From positions 2,852,001 to 2,916,000 of the forward strand of contig NZ_CP142104.1 in assembly GCF_035751725.1 (NCBI RefSeq): a stretch of 64,000 nt of DNA, in the 5' to 3' direction. Under the pieces are notes generated by a model, which saw only the letters and a program-made list of their open reading frames with translations, did not search any database and was not told the DNA's origin. The position numbers and the translations under genes are program-made. Shown here in pieces: positions 51,876 to 60,194 of this stretch (positions are counted from its first letter, which is position 1; each line of letters starts with the position of its first letter). The DNA comes from Pseudomonas frederiksbergensis (GTDB taxonomy: Bacteria; Pseudomonadota; Gammaproteobacteria; Pseudomonadales; Pseudomonadaceae).

Positions 51876-52580
51876 ATGACCGCCAGACTTCCCATCGATC
51901 CGCCCCCCGTGAAGCGCTCGCCGCTGCGCCTGCTCAAGTGGGCCGCCGGCCTGGTGCTGGCGGGCCTGGCTGCCTGGCTGCTATGGCAGTGGGCCAACGA
52001 CATGAGCGGTGTGCGGCGTGAAGCGCCGAAAGTGCCGACCATCATCCCGCTGCCGCCACCACCGCCGCCGCCCCCGGAAAAACCCAAGGAGCCGGAACCC
52101 AAGGTCGAGGAAAAAGTGGTCGAGCCCGAACCAACGCCGGAACCCGAAGAGGTCAAGCCCGAGGAAGAAGCGCCGCCATCCCCGGTGGATGACCTGGCCA
52201 ATCCCATGCAAATGGACGGTGATGCCCAGGCCGGCAACGACGCTTTCAACATCGGTGCGGGCAAGGGCGGCGGCATGGCCGGGGCAGGGGGCGGACGCCT
52301 CGGCAATGGCACCTACAGCCAATTCCTGGCCTTCACCTTCCAGCGCTTGCTGCGGGACAACCCCGATTTGCGCAGCCTGGCGTTTTCGCTACAGGCCGAT
52401 GTCTGGCTCAGCGCCGTGGGGGAGATCACCCGTGTCGAGCTGGTCAAGTCCAGCGGCAACCCGCAGGTGGATCAGCAAGTGATCGCCGCCCTGCGTGCCG
52501 CGCCGCATTTGAGTGAACGGCCTCCGGCTTCCCTGACTTTGCCCGTGCGCCTGTCCTTGCAAGGACGGCGTCCGGGTTAA
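51876..52580 (+). CDS. tonB: TonB-family energy transducer
   Basis: Protein of 234 aa. Membrane anchor LLKWAAGLVLAGLAAWLLWQW, a periplasmic Pro/Glu/Lys-rich rod (residues about 50-105, including eight prolines in a row), a Gly-rich hinge (GAGKGGGMAGAGGGRLGNG) and a C-terminal TonB domain (LQADVWLSAVGEITRVELVKSSGNPQVDQQVIAALRAAPHLS, in parts) with the canonical SG-x-P. It starts two bases after the exbD stop. Outer-membrane partner unknown: the porin next door lacks a visible plug. Confidence 0.9.
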   Translation: MTARLPIDPPPVKRSPLRLLKWAAGLVLAGLAAWLLWQWANDMSGVRREAPKVPTIIPLPPPPPPPPEKPKEPEPKVEEKVVEPEPTPEPEEVKPEEEAPPSPVDDLANPMQMDGDAQAGNDAFNIGAGKGGGMAGAGGGRLGNGTYSQFLAFTFQRLLRDNPDLRSLAFSLQADVWLSAVGEITRVELVKSSGNPQVDQQVIAALRAAPHLSERPPASLTLPVRLSLQGRRPG

Positions 52581-52620
52581 CCCGAATTTTTGAAAGTTTG
52601 CCAACAGGAGTTGTGTGCAG

Positions 52621-54312
52621 ATGATTGCCAATGTGAATCGATTGTCGTGGGCGGTCGGCCTGATTGTGTTGAGCCTGGCCGGGCACGCGTCGGCAGCCCC
52701 GGCGCCTTCGGAAAACGCCACGATCAATCTGATCCGCCTGCTGGTGCAGCAGGGCGTGTTGAAGCAGGACCAGGCCGATGGCCTGATTGCCCAGGCCGAA
52801 CGCGAAGCCGTGCAGGCCCGCCAGGCTGCCACTGCGGTCGCCGCCACACCTACCGGCGCCCCGGGAGACGTGCGGGTGCAGTACGTGCCGAACATCGTGC
52901 GCGAGCAGATCCGCGATCAGGTCAAGGCCGAAGTCATGGCCACCGCCAAAAAGGAAAACTGGGCCCAGCCCAACACTTTCCCGGACTGGGTCTCGCGCAT
53001 CAGCTTCGATGGCGACATCCGCCTGCGGGATGAGTCGCGCTATTACTCGGGCACCAACAGTAACCAGATCGTCGACTTCGCCCGGCTCAACGACCGCGGC
53101 CCCTACGACGTCAACCCCAACAGCAGTTCCAGCTTGCCGCCGTTGCTCAACACCCGTGAAGACCGGGAAAACCTCTTCCGCCTGCGGGCACGCCTGGGCA
53201 TGAAGGCTGTCATCGCTCCAGAGTGGACGGCCGGCATTCGCATCGGCACCGGCTCGGACAACAACCCGGTGTCCACCACCCAAACCCTGGGCGGTGGTTT
53301 CGGCAAGAAGGACATCTGGCTCGACCAGGGTTACCTGACCTGGAAGCCTTCGGATGAGCTGACCCTGACCGGCGGGCGTGTCGCCAACCCGTTCTATACC
53401 ACCGACTTGCTGTACTCCGGCGATCTGAACTTCGACGGCGTGGCGGCGATTTTCAATCGCAAGCTCAACCAGGACTTCGGCCTGTTCGGCACCGTCGGTG
53501 CGTTCCCGGTGGAGTACACCAACGACACCAGCTCCAGCAACGGCACCGACAAGGAAGAGAGTGACAACAAGTGGCTGTACGGTGCGCAACTGGGCGCCAG
53601 TTGGGCGATCAACGACAGCAATCGGATCAAGGGCGCCATGGCCTATTACCGCTTCGACGACATCGAGGGCAAGCGCTCCTCGCCGTGCGAGCCCTGGTCG
53701 GGTGATCCGGGCTGCGACAGTGACGGCTCGCGGGTGGCGTTCATGCAAAAGGGCAACACGGTGTTCCAACTGCGGGACATCACGCCCAACCCGCTCAACC
53801 CGGCTACCACGCCGCAACCGCAGTACGTCGGCCTTGCCTCGGAGTTCAACCTGCTGGACCTGAACCTGGCATGGGACACCGACCTGCCAGAAGACCTGAA
53901 GCTGCGCAGCCAGGCTCATTACGTGCACAACCTCGGCTACGACGAAGGCGAGATGCGCAAGCGCTCGGAAGGGCAATTCGCCAACAACCTCGATGAGAAC
54001 GGCGAGATTGAAAGCGGCGCCAATGCCTGGATGCTCCAGTTCACCCTCGGCAATTCGCTGGAACTCAAGCGCGAAGGCGACTGGAACCTGTTCGCCGGCT
54101 ACAAGTACATCCAACCGGATGCCTTGCCGGACGGCTTCAACGATTCCTCGTTCCACTTGGGTGGCACCAACGCCAAGGGCTACTTCCTGGGCGGCAACTA
54201 CGGCCTGGCGAGCAATGTCTTTGCCACCGGTCGCTGGCTGAGTTCCGAAGCGGTGTACGGCGCGCCGTACGACATCGATGTCTTGCAGCTTGAAATCAAC
54301 ACGCGCTTCTAA
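52621..54312 (+). CDS. Putative outer membrane porin
   Basis: Protein of 563 aa from ATG 52621 (GTG 52615 also possible; AGGAG at 52606-52610). Signal peptide ends GHASA. Residues about 25-110 are an N-terminal helical periplasmic extension (NLIRLLVQQGVLKQDQADGLIAQAEREAVQARQA), a potential trimer coiled coil. Then FDGDIRLRDESRYYSG starts a barrel of alternating strands ending LEINTRF with terminal Phe. It resembles Pseudomonas proteins annotated putative porin (DUF3138-like). Co-located with tonB. Substrate unknown; phosphate-containing compounds would fit the context. Confidence 0.78.
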   Translation: MIANVNRLSWAVGLIVLSLAGHASAAPAPSENATINLIRLLVQQGVLKQDQADGLIAQAEREAVQARQAATAVAATPTGAPGDVRVQYVPNIVREQIRDQVKAEVMATAKKENWAQPNTFPDWVSRISFDGDIRLRDESRYYSGTNSNQIVDFARLNDRGPYDVNPNSSSSLPPLLNTREDRENLFRLRARLGMKAVIAPEWTAGIRIGTGSDNNPVSTTQTLGGGFGKKDIWLDQGYLTWKPSDELTLTGGRVANPFYTTDLLYSGDLNFDGVAAIFNRKLNQDFGLFGTVGAFPVEYTNDTSSSNGTDKEESDNKWLYGAQLGASWAINDSNRIKGAMAYYRFDDIEGKRSSPCEPWSGDPGCDSDGSRVAFMQKGNTVFQLRDITPNPLNPATTPQPQYVGLASEFNLLDLNLAWDTDLPEDLKLRSQAHYVHNLGYDEGEMRKRSEGQFANNLDENGEIESGANAWMLQFTLGNSLELKREGDWNLFAGYKYIQPDALPDGFNDSSFHLGGTNAKGYFLGGNYGLASNVFATGRWLSSEAVYGAPYDIDVLQLEINTRF

Positions 54313-54327
54313 GCGCCGGGAGGCCTC

Positions 54328-54984
54328 ATGAAAAGGCGAGCCATCAACCCTTGTCCGGTCGCGTTGTTGCTGGGCCTGCTGCTCAGTCCGTTGTTGAGCG
54401 GCAGCGCCCATGGCGAGGGACTGGAAGAACGCTTGCGGGCGCAACTGCGCAGCACTACGGCGCAATTGCAGGCCTTGCAAAGCGAACAGGCCCAGGCCAG
54501 CGTTGCCCGCCAGGCAGCGGAAAGCCGTGCCAAGGAAGCCGAGGCGCAGGTCAAGCGCCTGACCGCCGAGCTGGGCAAGGCCCAAGGCGTGGTCGAGCAA
54601 TTGGCCGGGCGCCAGGAAAGCCTGCAAAGCCAGGCCCAGGCCCAGGTCGCGGCCAGCCACGAGCAGATCGGCAAGTTCAAGAAGGCCTACGACGAACTGC
54701 TGGTGCTGGCCCGGGGCAAGGAAACCGAACGGGCCCGTCTCGAAGCTCAATTGAATGAGCGTGACACACAAGTGCAGCAATGCTCGGTCAAGAATCAGCA
54801 GATGTACCAGGTCGCCAAGGAACTGCTGCATGCCTACGAAACCATCGACATGACCGACGTCATGAAAATCCGCCAGCCGTTCGCCGGCAAGGTCCGGGTT
54901 CGCTTCGAAGAGCTGGCCCAGGGTTTTGGCGACGAACTCTACAAAAATCGTTTCGATGCGCCCCAGGCCTCGATCACTCATTGA
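54328..54984 (+). CDS. Periplasmic coiled-coil protein of unknown function
   Basis: Protein of 218 aa. Signal peptide MKRRAINPCPVALLLGLLLSPLLSGSAHG. A long heptad-patterned coiled coil spans residues about 32-165 (LEERLRAQLRSTTAQLQALQ, LTAELGKAQGVVEQLAGRQE, QLNERDTQVQQC). The C-terminal part (LLHAYETIDMTDVMKIRQPFAGKVRVRFEEL) looks globular. It could bridge the periplasm between the TonB complex and the porin or PdtB. GGGAGG before the ATG. Confidence 0.7.
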   Translation: MKRRAINPCPVALLLGLLLSPLLSGSAHGEGLEERLRAQLRSTTAQLQALQSEQAQASVARQAAESRAKEAEAQVKRLTAELGKAQGVVEQLAGRQESLQSQAQAQVAASHEQIGKFKKAYDELLVLARGKETERARLEAQLNERDTQVQQCSVKNQQMYQVAKELLHAYETIDMTDVMKIRQPFAGKVRVRFEELAQGFGDELYKNRFDAPQASITH

Positions 54985-55004
54985 TAACGCAAGGAAGACC
55001 GACC

Positions 55005-55484
55005 ATGACTTCATTGATCGAACACGTCACGCCCCTGTCCCTCACCGAGGTGTTGCAAACCGCCGGTTATCGGGTCAACGAAACCGAGCAGAACGGCATC
55101 GTGCAGTTGCTCAGCGCCAGCCAGGGCATCGGCTTTGCGGTGCGCTTCGGCAATCCGACGCCGACACCGGGCCAATACCTGGACTTCACCTTCAGTTGCG
55201 CGTTGCGTGTGCAAGGTGAATTGCCGGCCGGCCTGGCCGAGTTGTGGAATGCCTCGCGGCGTTTTGCCCGGTTGTCGGTGCAGGGCGAATTCCTGGTAAT
55301 GGAGATGGATGTGGTGGTGGCGGCTGGCGTCAGCGCCGATCACCTGCGCAGCAACTTGGAATTGTGGGACCGTCTGCTTCAGGAATTCATCGTCTACCTG
55401 CGGGAATTCAGCCAGAACGCGGCCCGTCTGCACACAGCCGACGCGCCCGCCGAAGCCACGCAGGAGGAGGCCGCCGTATTGTGA
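55005..55484 (+). CDS. YbjN domain protein
   Basis: Protein of 159 aa, no signal peptide. YbjN-like pattern: LTEVLQTAGYRVNETEQNG, ASQGIGFAVRFGNPTPTPGQYLDFTFSCALRVQGEL and WNASRRFARLSVQGEFLVMEMDVVVAAGV, then a helical DRLLQEFIVYLREFSQNAARLH end. YbjN proteins resemble T3SS chaperone-fold proteins. AAGGAAGACC precedes ATG 55005. Likely a cytosolic helper for one of the exported neighbours. Confidence 0.72.
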   Translation: MTSLIEHVTPLSLTEVLQTAGYRVNETEQNGIVQLLSASQGIGFAVRFGNPTPTPGQYLDFTFSCALRVQGELPAGLAELWNASRRFARLSVQGEFLVMEMDVVVAAGVSADHLRSNLELWDRLLQEFIVYLREFSQNAARLHTADAPAEATQEEAAVL

Positions 55485-56425
55485 AAAAGCCAACCTTTGT
55501 CATCAGCGCCGCTGCGCTGGGCCTGGTGGCCGTGGCCGTCTTCCTCGGCTTGCGTCCCGGCAACGATCCCGTCGCGGCAGTACAAACGGTTACCGTCGCG
55601 ACAACCGATTCGCCGAGCCTGGCGCGGTTGGGCAGCCAGCAGGTCAGTCCTCAAGAGTTGAAAGACTTGCTGGCAACGCTCGCCCCCGAAGTTCGCCAGC
55701 AGATGCGTGGCAACCGGGCTGCCCTGGAAGGTTGGATCCGCGCACGGCTGGCGGAAAAAGCCGTGCTGGAACAGGCCGATGCCCAGGGCTGGCGTCAACG
55801 CCCGGAGGTGGAGCGCCAGACCCGGGCCGCCACTGAGCAGATCGTCTTCCGGGATTATTTGCAGTCGGTCAGCCAGGTCCCGGCCGGGTACCCCGGCGAA
55901 GAGGAGCTCAAACAAGCCTACGAGGCGGGGAAAGCCAACTGGGTTACGCCTGCGTTGTACCGGGTGAGCCAGATTTTCCTTGCGGCGACCGAACCACAGA
56001 CGGTCGAGGCGGTGCGCCGCCAGGCGGCGGAACTGAGCAAAAAGGCCCAGGCCGCACCGGCAGATTTCGCCGCCCTGGCCAGCCGGTTTTCCCAGGACCG
56101 CGCCAGTGCCGAGCGCGGTGGCGACAGCGGCCTGCAGCCGTTGCAGCAACTGGTGCCGACAGTGCGTGAAGCGGTGGCGCGACTCAAGGTCGGCGCGGTA
56201 TCGGAGCCGGTGCAGAGCGCGGCGGGGTTTCATGTGATCAAGCTCACCGAGCAGCAACCACCCCGGGAAGCGACCCTGGACGAGGTGCGCGAGCGCCTGA
56301 CCCAGGCCTTGCGCGCCCAGCGCCAGGAGCAGATTGCCAAGGCCTACCTGGATGGCATGCTCGACACCGCCACCTTGAGCATCGACGGCGCGCAGTTGAG
56401 CAAGGTGCTGGAGGACGCGCTTTAG
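55481..56425 (+). CDS. Periplasmic parvulin-type peptidyl-prolyl isomerase
   Basis: Protein of 314 aa from GTG 55481, overlapping the YbjN stop; AGGAGGAGG upstream. N-terminal anchor or signal FVISAAALGLVAVAVFLGLR. SurA/PpiD-like helical part (LARLGSQQVSPQELKDLL, EGWIRARLAEKAVLEQA). Parvulin core YRVSQIFLAATEP, DFAALASRFSQDRASAERGGDSG and AAGFHVIKLTEQQPP. It probably folds an exported outer-membrane or surface partner of this operon. Confidence 0.85.
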   Translation: MKKPTFVISAAALGLVAVAVFLGLRPGNDPVAAVQTVTVATTDSPSLARLGSQQVSPQELKDLLATLAPEVRQQMRGNRAALEGWIRARLAEKAVLEQADAQGWRQRPEVERQTRAATEQIVFRDYLQSVSQVPAGYPGEEELKQAYEAGKANWVTPALYRVSQIFLAATEPQTVEAVRRQAAELSKKAQAAPADFAALASRFSQDRASAERGGDSGLQPLQQLVPTVREAVARLKVGAVSEPVQSAAGFHVIKLTEQQPPREATLDEVRERLTQALRAQRQEQIAKAYLDGMLDTATLSIDGAQLSKVLEDAL

Positions 56426-56449
56426 CCGGTAGCACCGTTTTTTTCTGGC

Positions 56450-56474
56450 AGGGAGCTTGCTCCCTCGCCACGGG
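56450..56474. repeat. Partial REP-like element
   Basis: AGGGAGCTTGCTCCCTCGCC then ACGGG, an end of the repeat family seen at 23774-23898 and 47063-47222. The self-complementary GGGAGC-TT-GCTCCC may act as a stop hairpin after the PPIase gene. Confidence 0.55.
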
Positions 56475-56512
56475 ACTGGTTTACCAAAAACAAAATGACA
56501 GGGAGTCACCCC

Positions 56513-57499
56513 ATGAGTTTCATAGAGCCCGCAGGACGCCAGGCTGACACCGAATATCGCCCCCCCTCGCGCGTCCCCGAATCCTGGCTGGCACTGGCCG
56601 CCAGCATCGAGCCCCAGGTGGCCCAGTGTTTCCTGGTCAGCGCCCGCTGTGGCTGTTTCATGCAGGCGGCCCGCAGCCTGAACGTCAAGGCGACCTGGTT
56701 GCGCAAACAATTGGCCCAACTGGAAACGCGCCTGCAACGGTCGCTGTTCAACTTCCAGGGCAACGCCCTGGCCCTGAGCCGCGAAGGTCGGCAGTTGCAG
56801 GCGCGACTGCTCGCCCTGGCCGAAGAAGACCCGCCACCACTGGCCGAACAACCGCAGATCCGTCTCGCAGTGGCCGAGTCGATCCTGCATGACATTCTCG
56901 GCCGCGACCTGATCGCGTTGCTGCGCCGCAACGCAAGCGTGCGGCTGCACATCGTCACCTTGGACAGCGACCTTGCGTTGCACGCCGTCAGCGCCGACCT
57001 CGTGCTGTGGCTCAGTGATTGCCAAGATGCGCCGCCTGGGCCGAGCTTTGCGACCCAGACGCCGGAGCGACTGGCACGGCTGGACTATCTGCCCCACATC
57101 GCCAAGCGTTACTCACGCCCGGCCGCGCGTCCCGGGCAACTGGCGGACCTGGACGACTACATGCTCGTGCAATGGCAGCCTGACCGCCATGTAGACAGCT
57201 TCGCGCCCTGGAACACCCTCGTCGAGGAACGCCGTGCCGGGGTGGCGCAAGTGCAGTCTTATGGGCTGATGCTCGAAATGATCCGCTGCTGTGCCTGTAT
57301 CGGCCTCTTGCCGCATTACATGGCCCGTTTCGACCGTGGCCTGGTCGCCTTGCCGGGCTTGTTCGACCAGCCGATGCAGCGCCACCTGTGGATGGCGGTC
57401 GGCACCGAGGCCCGGCACACGCCGCAGGTGCAAATGCTCGTCGAGTTGATACGCCATACGCTGGATGAACGCAGGGAGTGGTTCCAAGTGCCGAGATAG
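56513..57499 (+). CDS. LysR-family transcriptional regulator
   Basis: Protein of 328 aa from ATG 56513, seven bases after AGGGAG. HTH region (VAQCFLVSARCGCFMQAARSLNVKATWLRKQLAQLETRLQRSLFNFQ, in parts), with ATWLRKQ-x-LE replacing the commoner spacing. The effector domain starts IRLAVAESILHDILGRDLIAL and shows type-2 periplasmic-binding fold features to residue 325. It sits 87 bp after the PPIase gene; a LysR gene also follows the PUMA3 locus in P. aeruginosa. Target unknown. Confidence 0.85.
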   Translation: MSFIEPAGRQADTEYRPPSRVPESWLALAASIEPQVAQCFLVSARCGCFMQAARSLNVKATWLRKQLAQLETRLQRSLFNFQGNALALSREGRQLQARLLALAEEDPPPLAEQPQIRLAVAESILHDILGRDLIALLRRNASVRLHIVTLDSDLALHAVSADLVLWLSDCQDAPPGPSFATQTPERLARLDYLPHIAKRYSRPAARPGQLADLDDYMLVQWQPDRHVDSFAPWNTLVEERRAGVAQVQSYGLMLEMIRCCACIGLLPHYMARFDRGLVALPGLFDQPMQRHLWMAVGTEARHTPQVQMLVELIRHTLDERREWFQVPR

Positions 57500-57529
57500 A
57501 TGGATTGGGTTGCTGCGCAGGGGGCGGCG

Positions 57530-58288
57530 TTACACATCGCCTCCAGTGGCCATAAGGCTGTGACCGGTATTTTTTTGGTAAAACTCGCGGCGATCACCGA
57601 GGAAAATCGCATTGCACAAAGCGCGGACGACAGGTACGTAGCTCGTCTGGCTGGGCGGGCAAGCTTGGCGCGCACCCGTTGGGTTGATCAGGTGGACCGC
57701 GATGTGCCCGGGCAGCCATGAGACGAGTGGCCAACGGGGCCGCAGGGCGATTGAGGGGCACAGTTCAGTCGCCGTCGCGCCAAACTCGGAAGATGCCACG
57801 AATGCGACCCCCATCAGGCAAGCGCCTTCAAGCTGGGCGCGTAGGCGACCGGGGTTTTGCACAGCGCCCAGATCCGCGACGAACACCGTGTCATGGACGA
57901 TCAAGCGGCCCTCGTCACTCAACTCGACATCGAGTACCGCCGACATGTAGACCTGCGCATCGTAATGGGCGGCGATGCCCTGTGTCCGGCGACACCCCGA
58001 GGCCTTGCCCCATTGGCTTTTCCGGACCGCTTCGATGATGACGCTCCGCATCCGCTGGATATCGAAGCCTGAACGATGCCCAACGCCGTCGTTCACCATT
58101 GATGCCGAATCGAGAAGGGAAAGCAGCAAGCCTGGTTGATCAAGCGTGCACCCATGCACCTCCGAGGCCATGAATCGTTGGTCGGTGCGCAGGCGAAGCA
58201 ACAAGTCTTTGCGGTCCAGAACGCCTCCAGGCGTCAACGGCAAGGTGAAGTGATCAAGCGCGCTATCGTGCCTACCAGGATGGTTCAT
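57530..58288 (-). CDS. Truncated molybdopterin-binding dehydrogenase (C-terminal fragment)
   Basis: Protein of 252 aa. Residues about 80-245 match the C-terminal end of xanthine dehydrogenase / isoquinoline oxidoreductase large subunits: VIIEAVRKSQWGKASGCRRTQGIAAHY, VFVADLGAVQNPGRLRAQLEGACLMGVAF, PGHIAVHLINPTG, PVVRALCNAIFLGDRREF. Full-length relatives are several hundred residues longer, and their N-terminal Moco region is missing. A perfect AAGGAGAT seven bases before the ATG argues it may still be translated. The typical Glu-containing GVGE motif near the end is not clear. Probable gene remnant. Confidence 0.6.
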   Translation of the reverse strand: MNHPGRHDSALDHFTLPLTPGGVLDRKDLLLRLRTDQRFMASEVHGCTLDQPGLLLSLLDSASMVNDGVGHRSGFDIQRMRSVIIEAVRKSQWGKASGCRRTQGIAAHYDAQVYMSAVLDVELSDEGRLIVHDTVFVADLGAVQNPGRLRAQLEGACLMGVAFVASSEFGATATELCPSIALRPRWPLVSWLPGHIAVHLINPTGARQACPPSQTSYVPVVRALCNAIFLGDRREFYQKNTGHSLMATGGDV

Positions 58289-58574
58289 TTGCGTATCTCC
58301 TTGCGGTTGATGGCAAGAGGTCCGTTTAAATTCGTTGGCCCCGTCATGTGCTGTCAGAAGCGACCATGGGGTTACTTTAAGCGGGAGGAGCTGACGCCAG
58401 GGTGACCAACCGCTGACAAGAACATGTCAGACGCGAGCTGGCGCGATGGCTAGGGGTGTAAAGAGTGCCGGATCGGATATGTCACTTTGCATCTATTTGT
58501 GAAGTGAATAGGATCGGGCTGTACTGGCCCGCCTCTTTGAGAGGCATTACCCGCATCGATCAGGGAGCGCGCGA
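58289..58574. other. Intergenic region upstream of arsN2-like gene
   Basis: 286-bp, lower GC. It contains the inverted repeat CTGACA-AGAACA-TGTCAG (58413-58430), a possible operator. No RNA or coding region recognised. Confidence 0.35.
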
Positions 58575-59024
58575 ATGGAAGGGCAGACAACTATCCAGGC
58601 AACGTTGGCCGTCGGGGCGCAACTGGAGCGTCTTCGCAACGCTTTGGAGTCTGAAAAGCTACCAACAGCCGATATCGAGCTGCCGGATCGAACTTTCTTC
58701 GAGTTCACGCTGGGCGGAAATATCGTCGGTTGGGGAGGTTTTGAAACATATGGAGCTGACGCATTACTTCGATCTTTAGTCGTTGAGCGTGCCTACAGAT
58801 CGAAAGGTGTCGGGACATCCCTGCTCAATGTACTTGAAGTGAAAGCAGCGGAGCTGGGCATCATTCGGTTGCATTTGCTCACCACAAGCGCTTCAAGTTT
58901 TTTCGAACAGATGGGTTACGAAAGTCTACCGCGGGGCGCTGCGCCTTCTCTCATTTCGCTGACCGAGCAATTCAAGGGGCTCTGTCCTGGCTCTGCGTGC
59001 TACATGAGCAAGGCGTTACGCTGA
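58575..59024 (+). CDS. arsN2: GNAT acetyltransferase, ArsN2-like
   Basis: Protein of 149 aa. GNAT core: FTLGGNIVGWGGFETYGADALLRSLVVERAYRSKGVGTSLL, where RSKGVGTSLL is the acetyl-CoA pyrophosphate loop, and LGIIRLHLLTTSASSFFEQMGYE for the beta5-alpha4 part. It is the size and pattern of ArsN2, linked with arsenic resistance, but no ars operon is in the window. Visibly lower GC and weaker codon bias than the neighbours, suggesting later acquisition. Confidence 0.72.
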   Translation: MEGQTTIQATLAVGAQLERLRNALESEKLPTADIELPDRTFFEFTLGGNIVGWGGFETYGADALLRSLVVERAYRSKGVGTSLLNVLEVKAAELGIIRLHLLTTSASSFFEQMGYESLPRGAAPSLISLTEQFKGLCPGSACYMSKALR

Positions 59025-59026
59025 AA

Positions 59027-59068
59027 GCGTTGGGCCGATTTACCGCTCAGGAAAATCTGGCCCAATGC
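59027..59068. terminator. Bidirectional hairpin between arsN2-like gene and ppk2
   Basis: GCGTTGGGCCGATTT (59027-59041) pairs with AAATCTGGCCCAATGC (59053-59068). A near-perfect stem in the gap between convergent genes, with A/T-rich inner ends. Confidence 0.55.
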
Positions 59069-59093
59069 TCGATGCGAAACCGGTCGGCTTACT

Positions 59094-60056
59094 TCAATAA
59101 ACCTGGGGAACAATGATCTCTGGCGGCGTCGGACTGCGGAAATAGTCTTCTTGCCTGACGCGTTCCGGCAGTTCGATCGTCGGCAGCTCGACTTCTTCGT
59201 ATGGCATCTGCCCGAGCAGATGATGGATGCAGTTGAGCCTGGCCTTCTTTTTATCGTCAGCCTGGACCACCCACCAGGGCGCTTCGGCAATGTGGGTGCG
59301 CTCGAGCATGATCTCCTTTGCCTTTGTGTAGGCTTCCCAGCGGCGACGGGATTCCAGGTCCATGGGGCTGAGTTTCCACTGTTTCAGCGGATCGTGGATG
59401 CGGCTGAGAAAACGCAGGTGTTGTTCCTGGTCGGAAATGGAGAACCAATATTTGATCAGCTGGATGCCGGAGCGGGCGAGCATGCGTTCAAATTCCGGCA
59501 CGGTGCGGAAGAACTCTTCGTACTGATCGTCGTTGCAAAAGCCCATGACCTGTTCGACGCCGGCGCGGTTGTACCAGCTGCGGTCGAAGAGAACGATCTC
59601 GCCGGCGGCCGGCAGGTGTGAGACGTAGCGTTGGAAATACCACTGGGTCCGTTCGCGGTCGTTGGGAGCGGGCAGGGCGGCGACCCGGCAGACCCGAGGG
59701 TTGAGGCGCTGGGTAATGCGCTTGATCACGCCGCCTTTACCCGCTGCATCGCGGCCTTCGAACAGGATCACCACTTTGTGGCCGGTCTTGACCACCCAGC
59801 TTTGCAGCTTCACCAGTTCCCCTTGCAGGCGGAACAGTTCGCTGAAGTAGGTTCTTCGCGCGTCACGTTCGCTGCCCGCGGGCGCGTGCGCATCGAACAG
59901 CGCATCCAGGTCGTGCCCATCTTCGGCCAATTCCAGCTCCAGCTCTTCGTCGCTGTGATCGAGCAGTTCACGGTGGATGCGCTGTATCAAGGGGTCTTGG
60001 GTCGTGAACATGGGAGGCGCTCGCGTCGGGGAGGATGGCGAAGTGTTAGTCGCCAT
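59094..60056 (-). CDS. ppk2: Polyphosphate kinase 2
   Basis: Protein of 320 aa. PPK2 Walker A: FEGRDAAGKGGVIKRI; lid/Walker B region: EIVLFDRSWYNRAGVEQVMGFC; lid motif SDQEQHLRFLSRIHDPLKQWKLSPMDLESR. These are the class I PPK2 signatures. It makes nucleoside triphosphates from polyphosphate and diphosphates, or the reverse. The start at 60056 (MATNTSPSS) has no clear ribosome site; Met at 60011 (MFTTQDPLIQ) is an alternative. It is divergent from pstS, a phosphate-linked pairing. Confidence 0.9.
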   Translation of the reverse strand: MATNTSPSSPTRAPPMFTTQDPLIQRIHRELLDHSDEELELELAEDGHDLDALFDAHAPAGSERDARRTYFSELFRLQGELVKLQSWVVKTGHKVVILFEGRDAAGKGGVIKRITQRLNPRVCRVAALPAPNDRERTQWYFQRYVSHLPAAGEIVLFDRSWYNRAGVEQVMGFCNDDQYEEFFRTVPEFERMLARSGIQLIKYWFSISDQEQHLRFLSRIHDPLKQWKLSPMDLESRRRWEAYTKAKEIMLERTHIAEAPWWVVQADDKKKARLNCIHHLLGQMPYEEVELPTIELPERVRQEDYFRSPTPPEIIVPQVY

Positions 60057-60127
60057 TCATGACGAAGCCATTACACCGACGGTGTCGATAAACAAAAAAA
60101 CGCGGCGGCCGGTCATTTGCCATTCGA

Positions 60128-60145
60128 TCTTCATAAAAACGTAAC
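60128..60145 (+). promoter_or_regulatory. Possible Pho box upstream of pstS
   Basis: TCTTCAT-AAAA-ACGTAAC keeps the spacing and the TCAT / GTA cores, 11 of 18 to an idealised Pho box, 50 bp before the pstS start. Weaker than the boxes at vreA, pdtA and phdA. Confidence 0.4.
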
Positions 60146-60194
60146 AACTCTGTTGCAGAGTTCCTCAGCCCGTCATCACAAGGAGTTTCTTTTA

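Noticed and set aside
58413..58430. CTGACA...TGTCAG as a Pho box
   Set aside because: It is inverted, not direct repeats with 4-bp gap; kept only as a possible operator.
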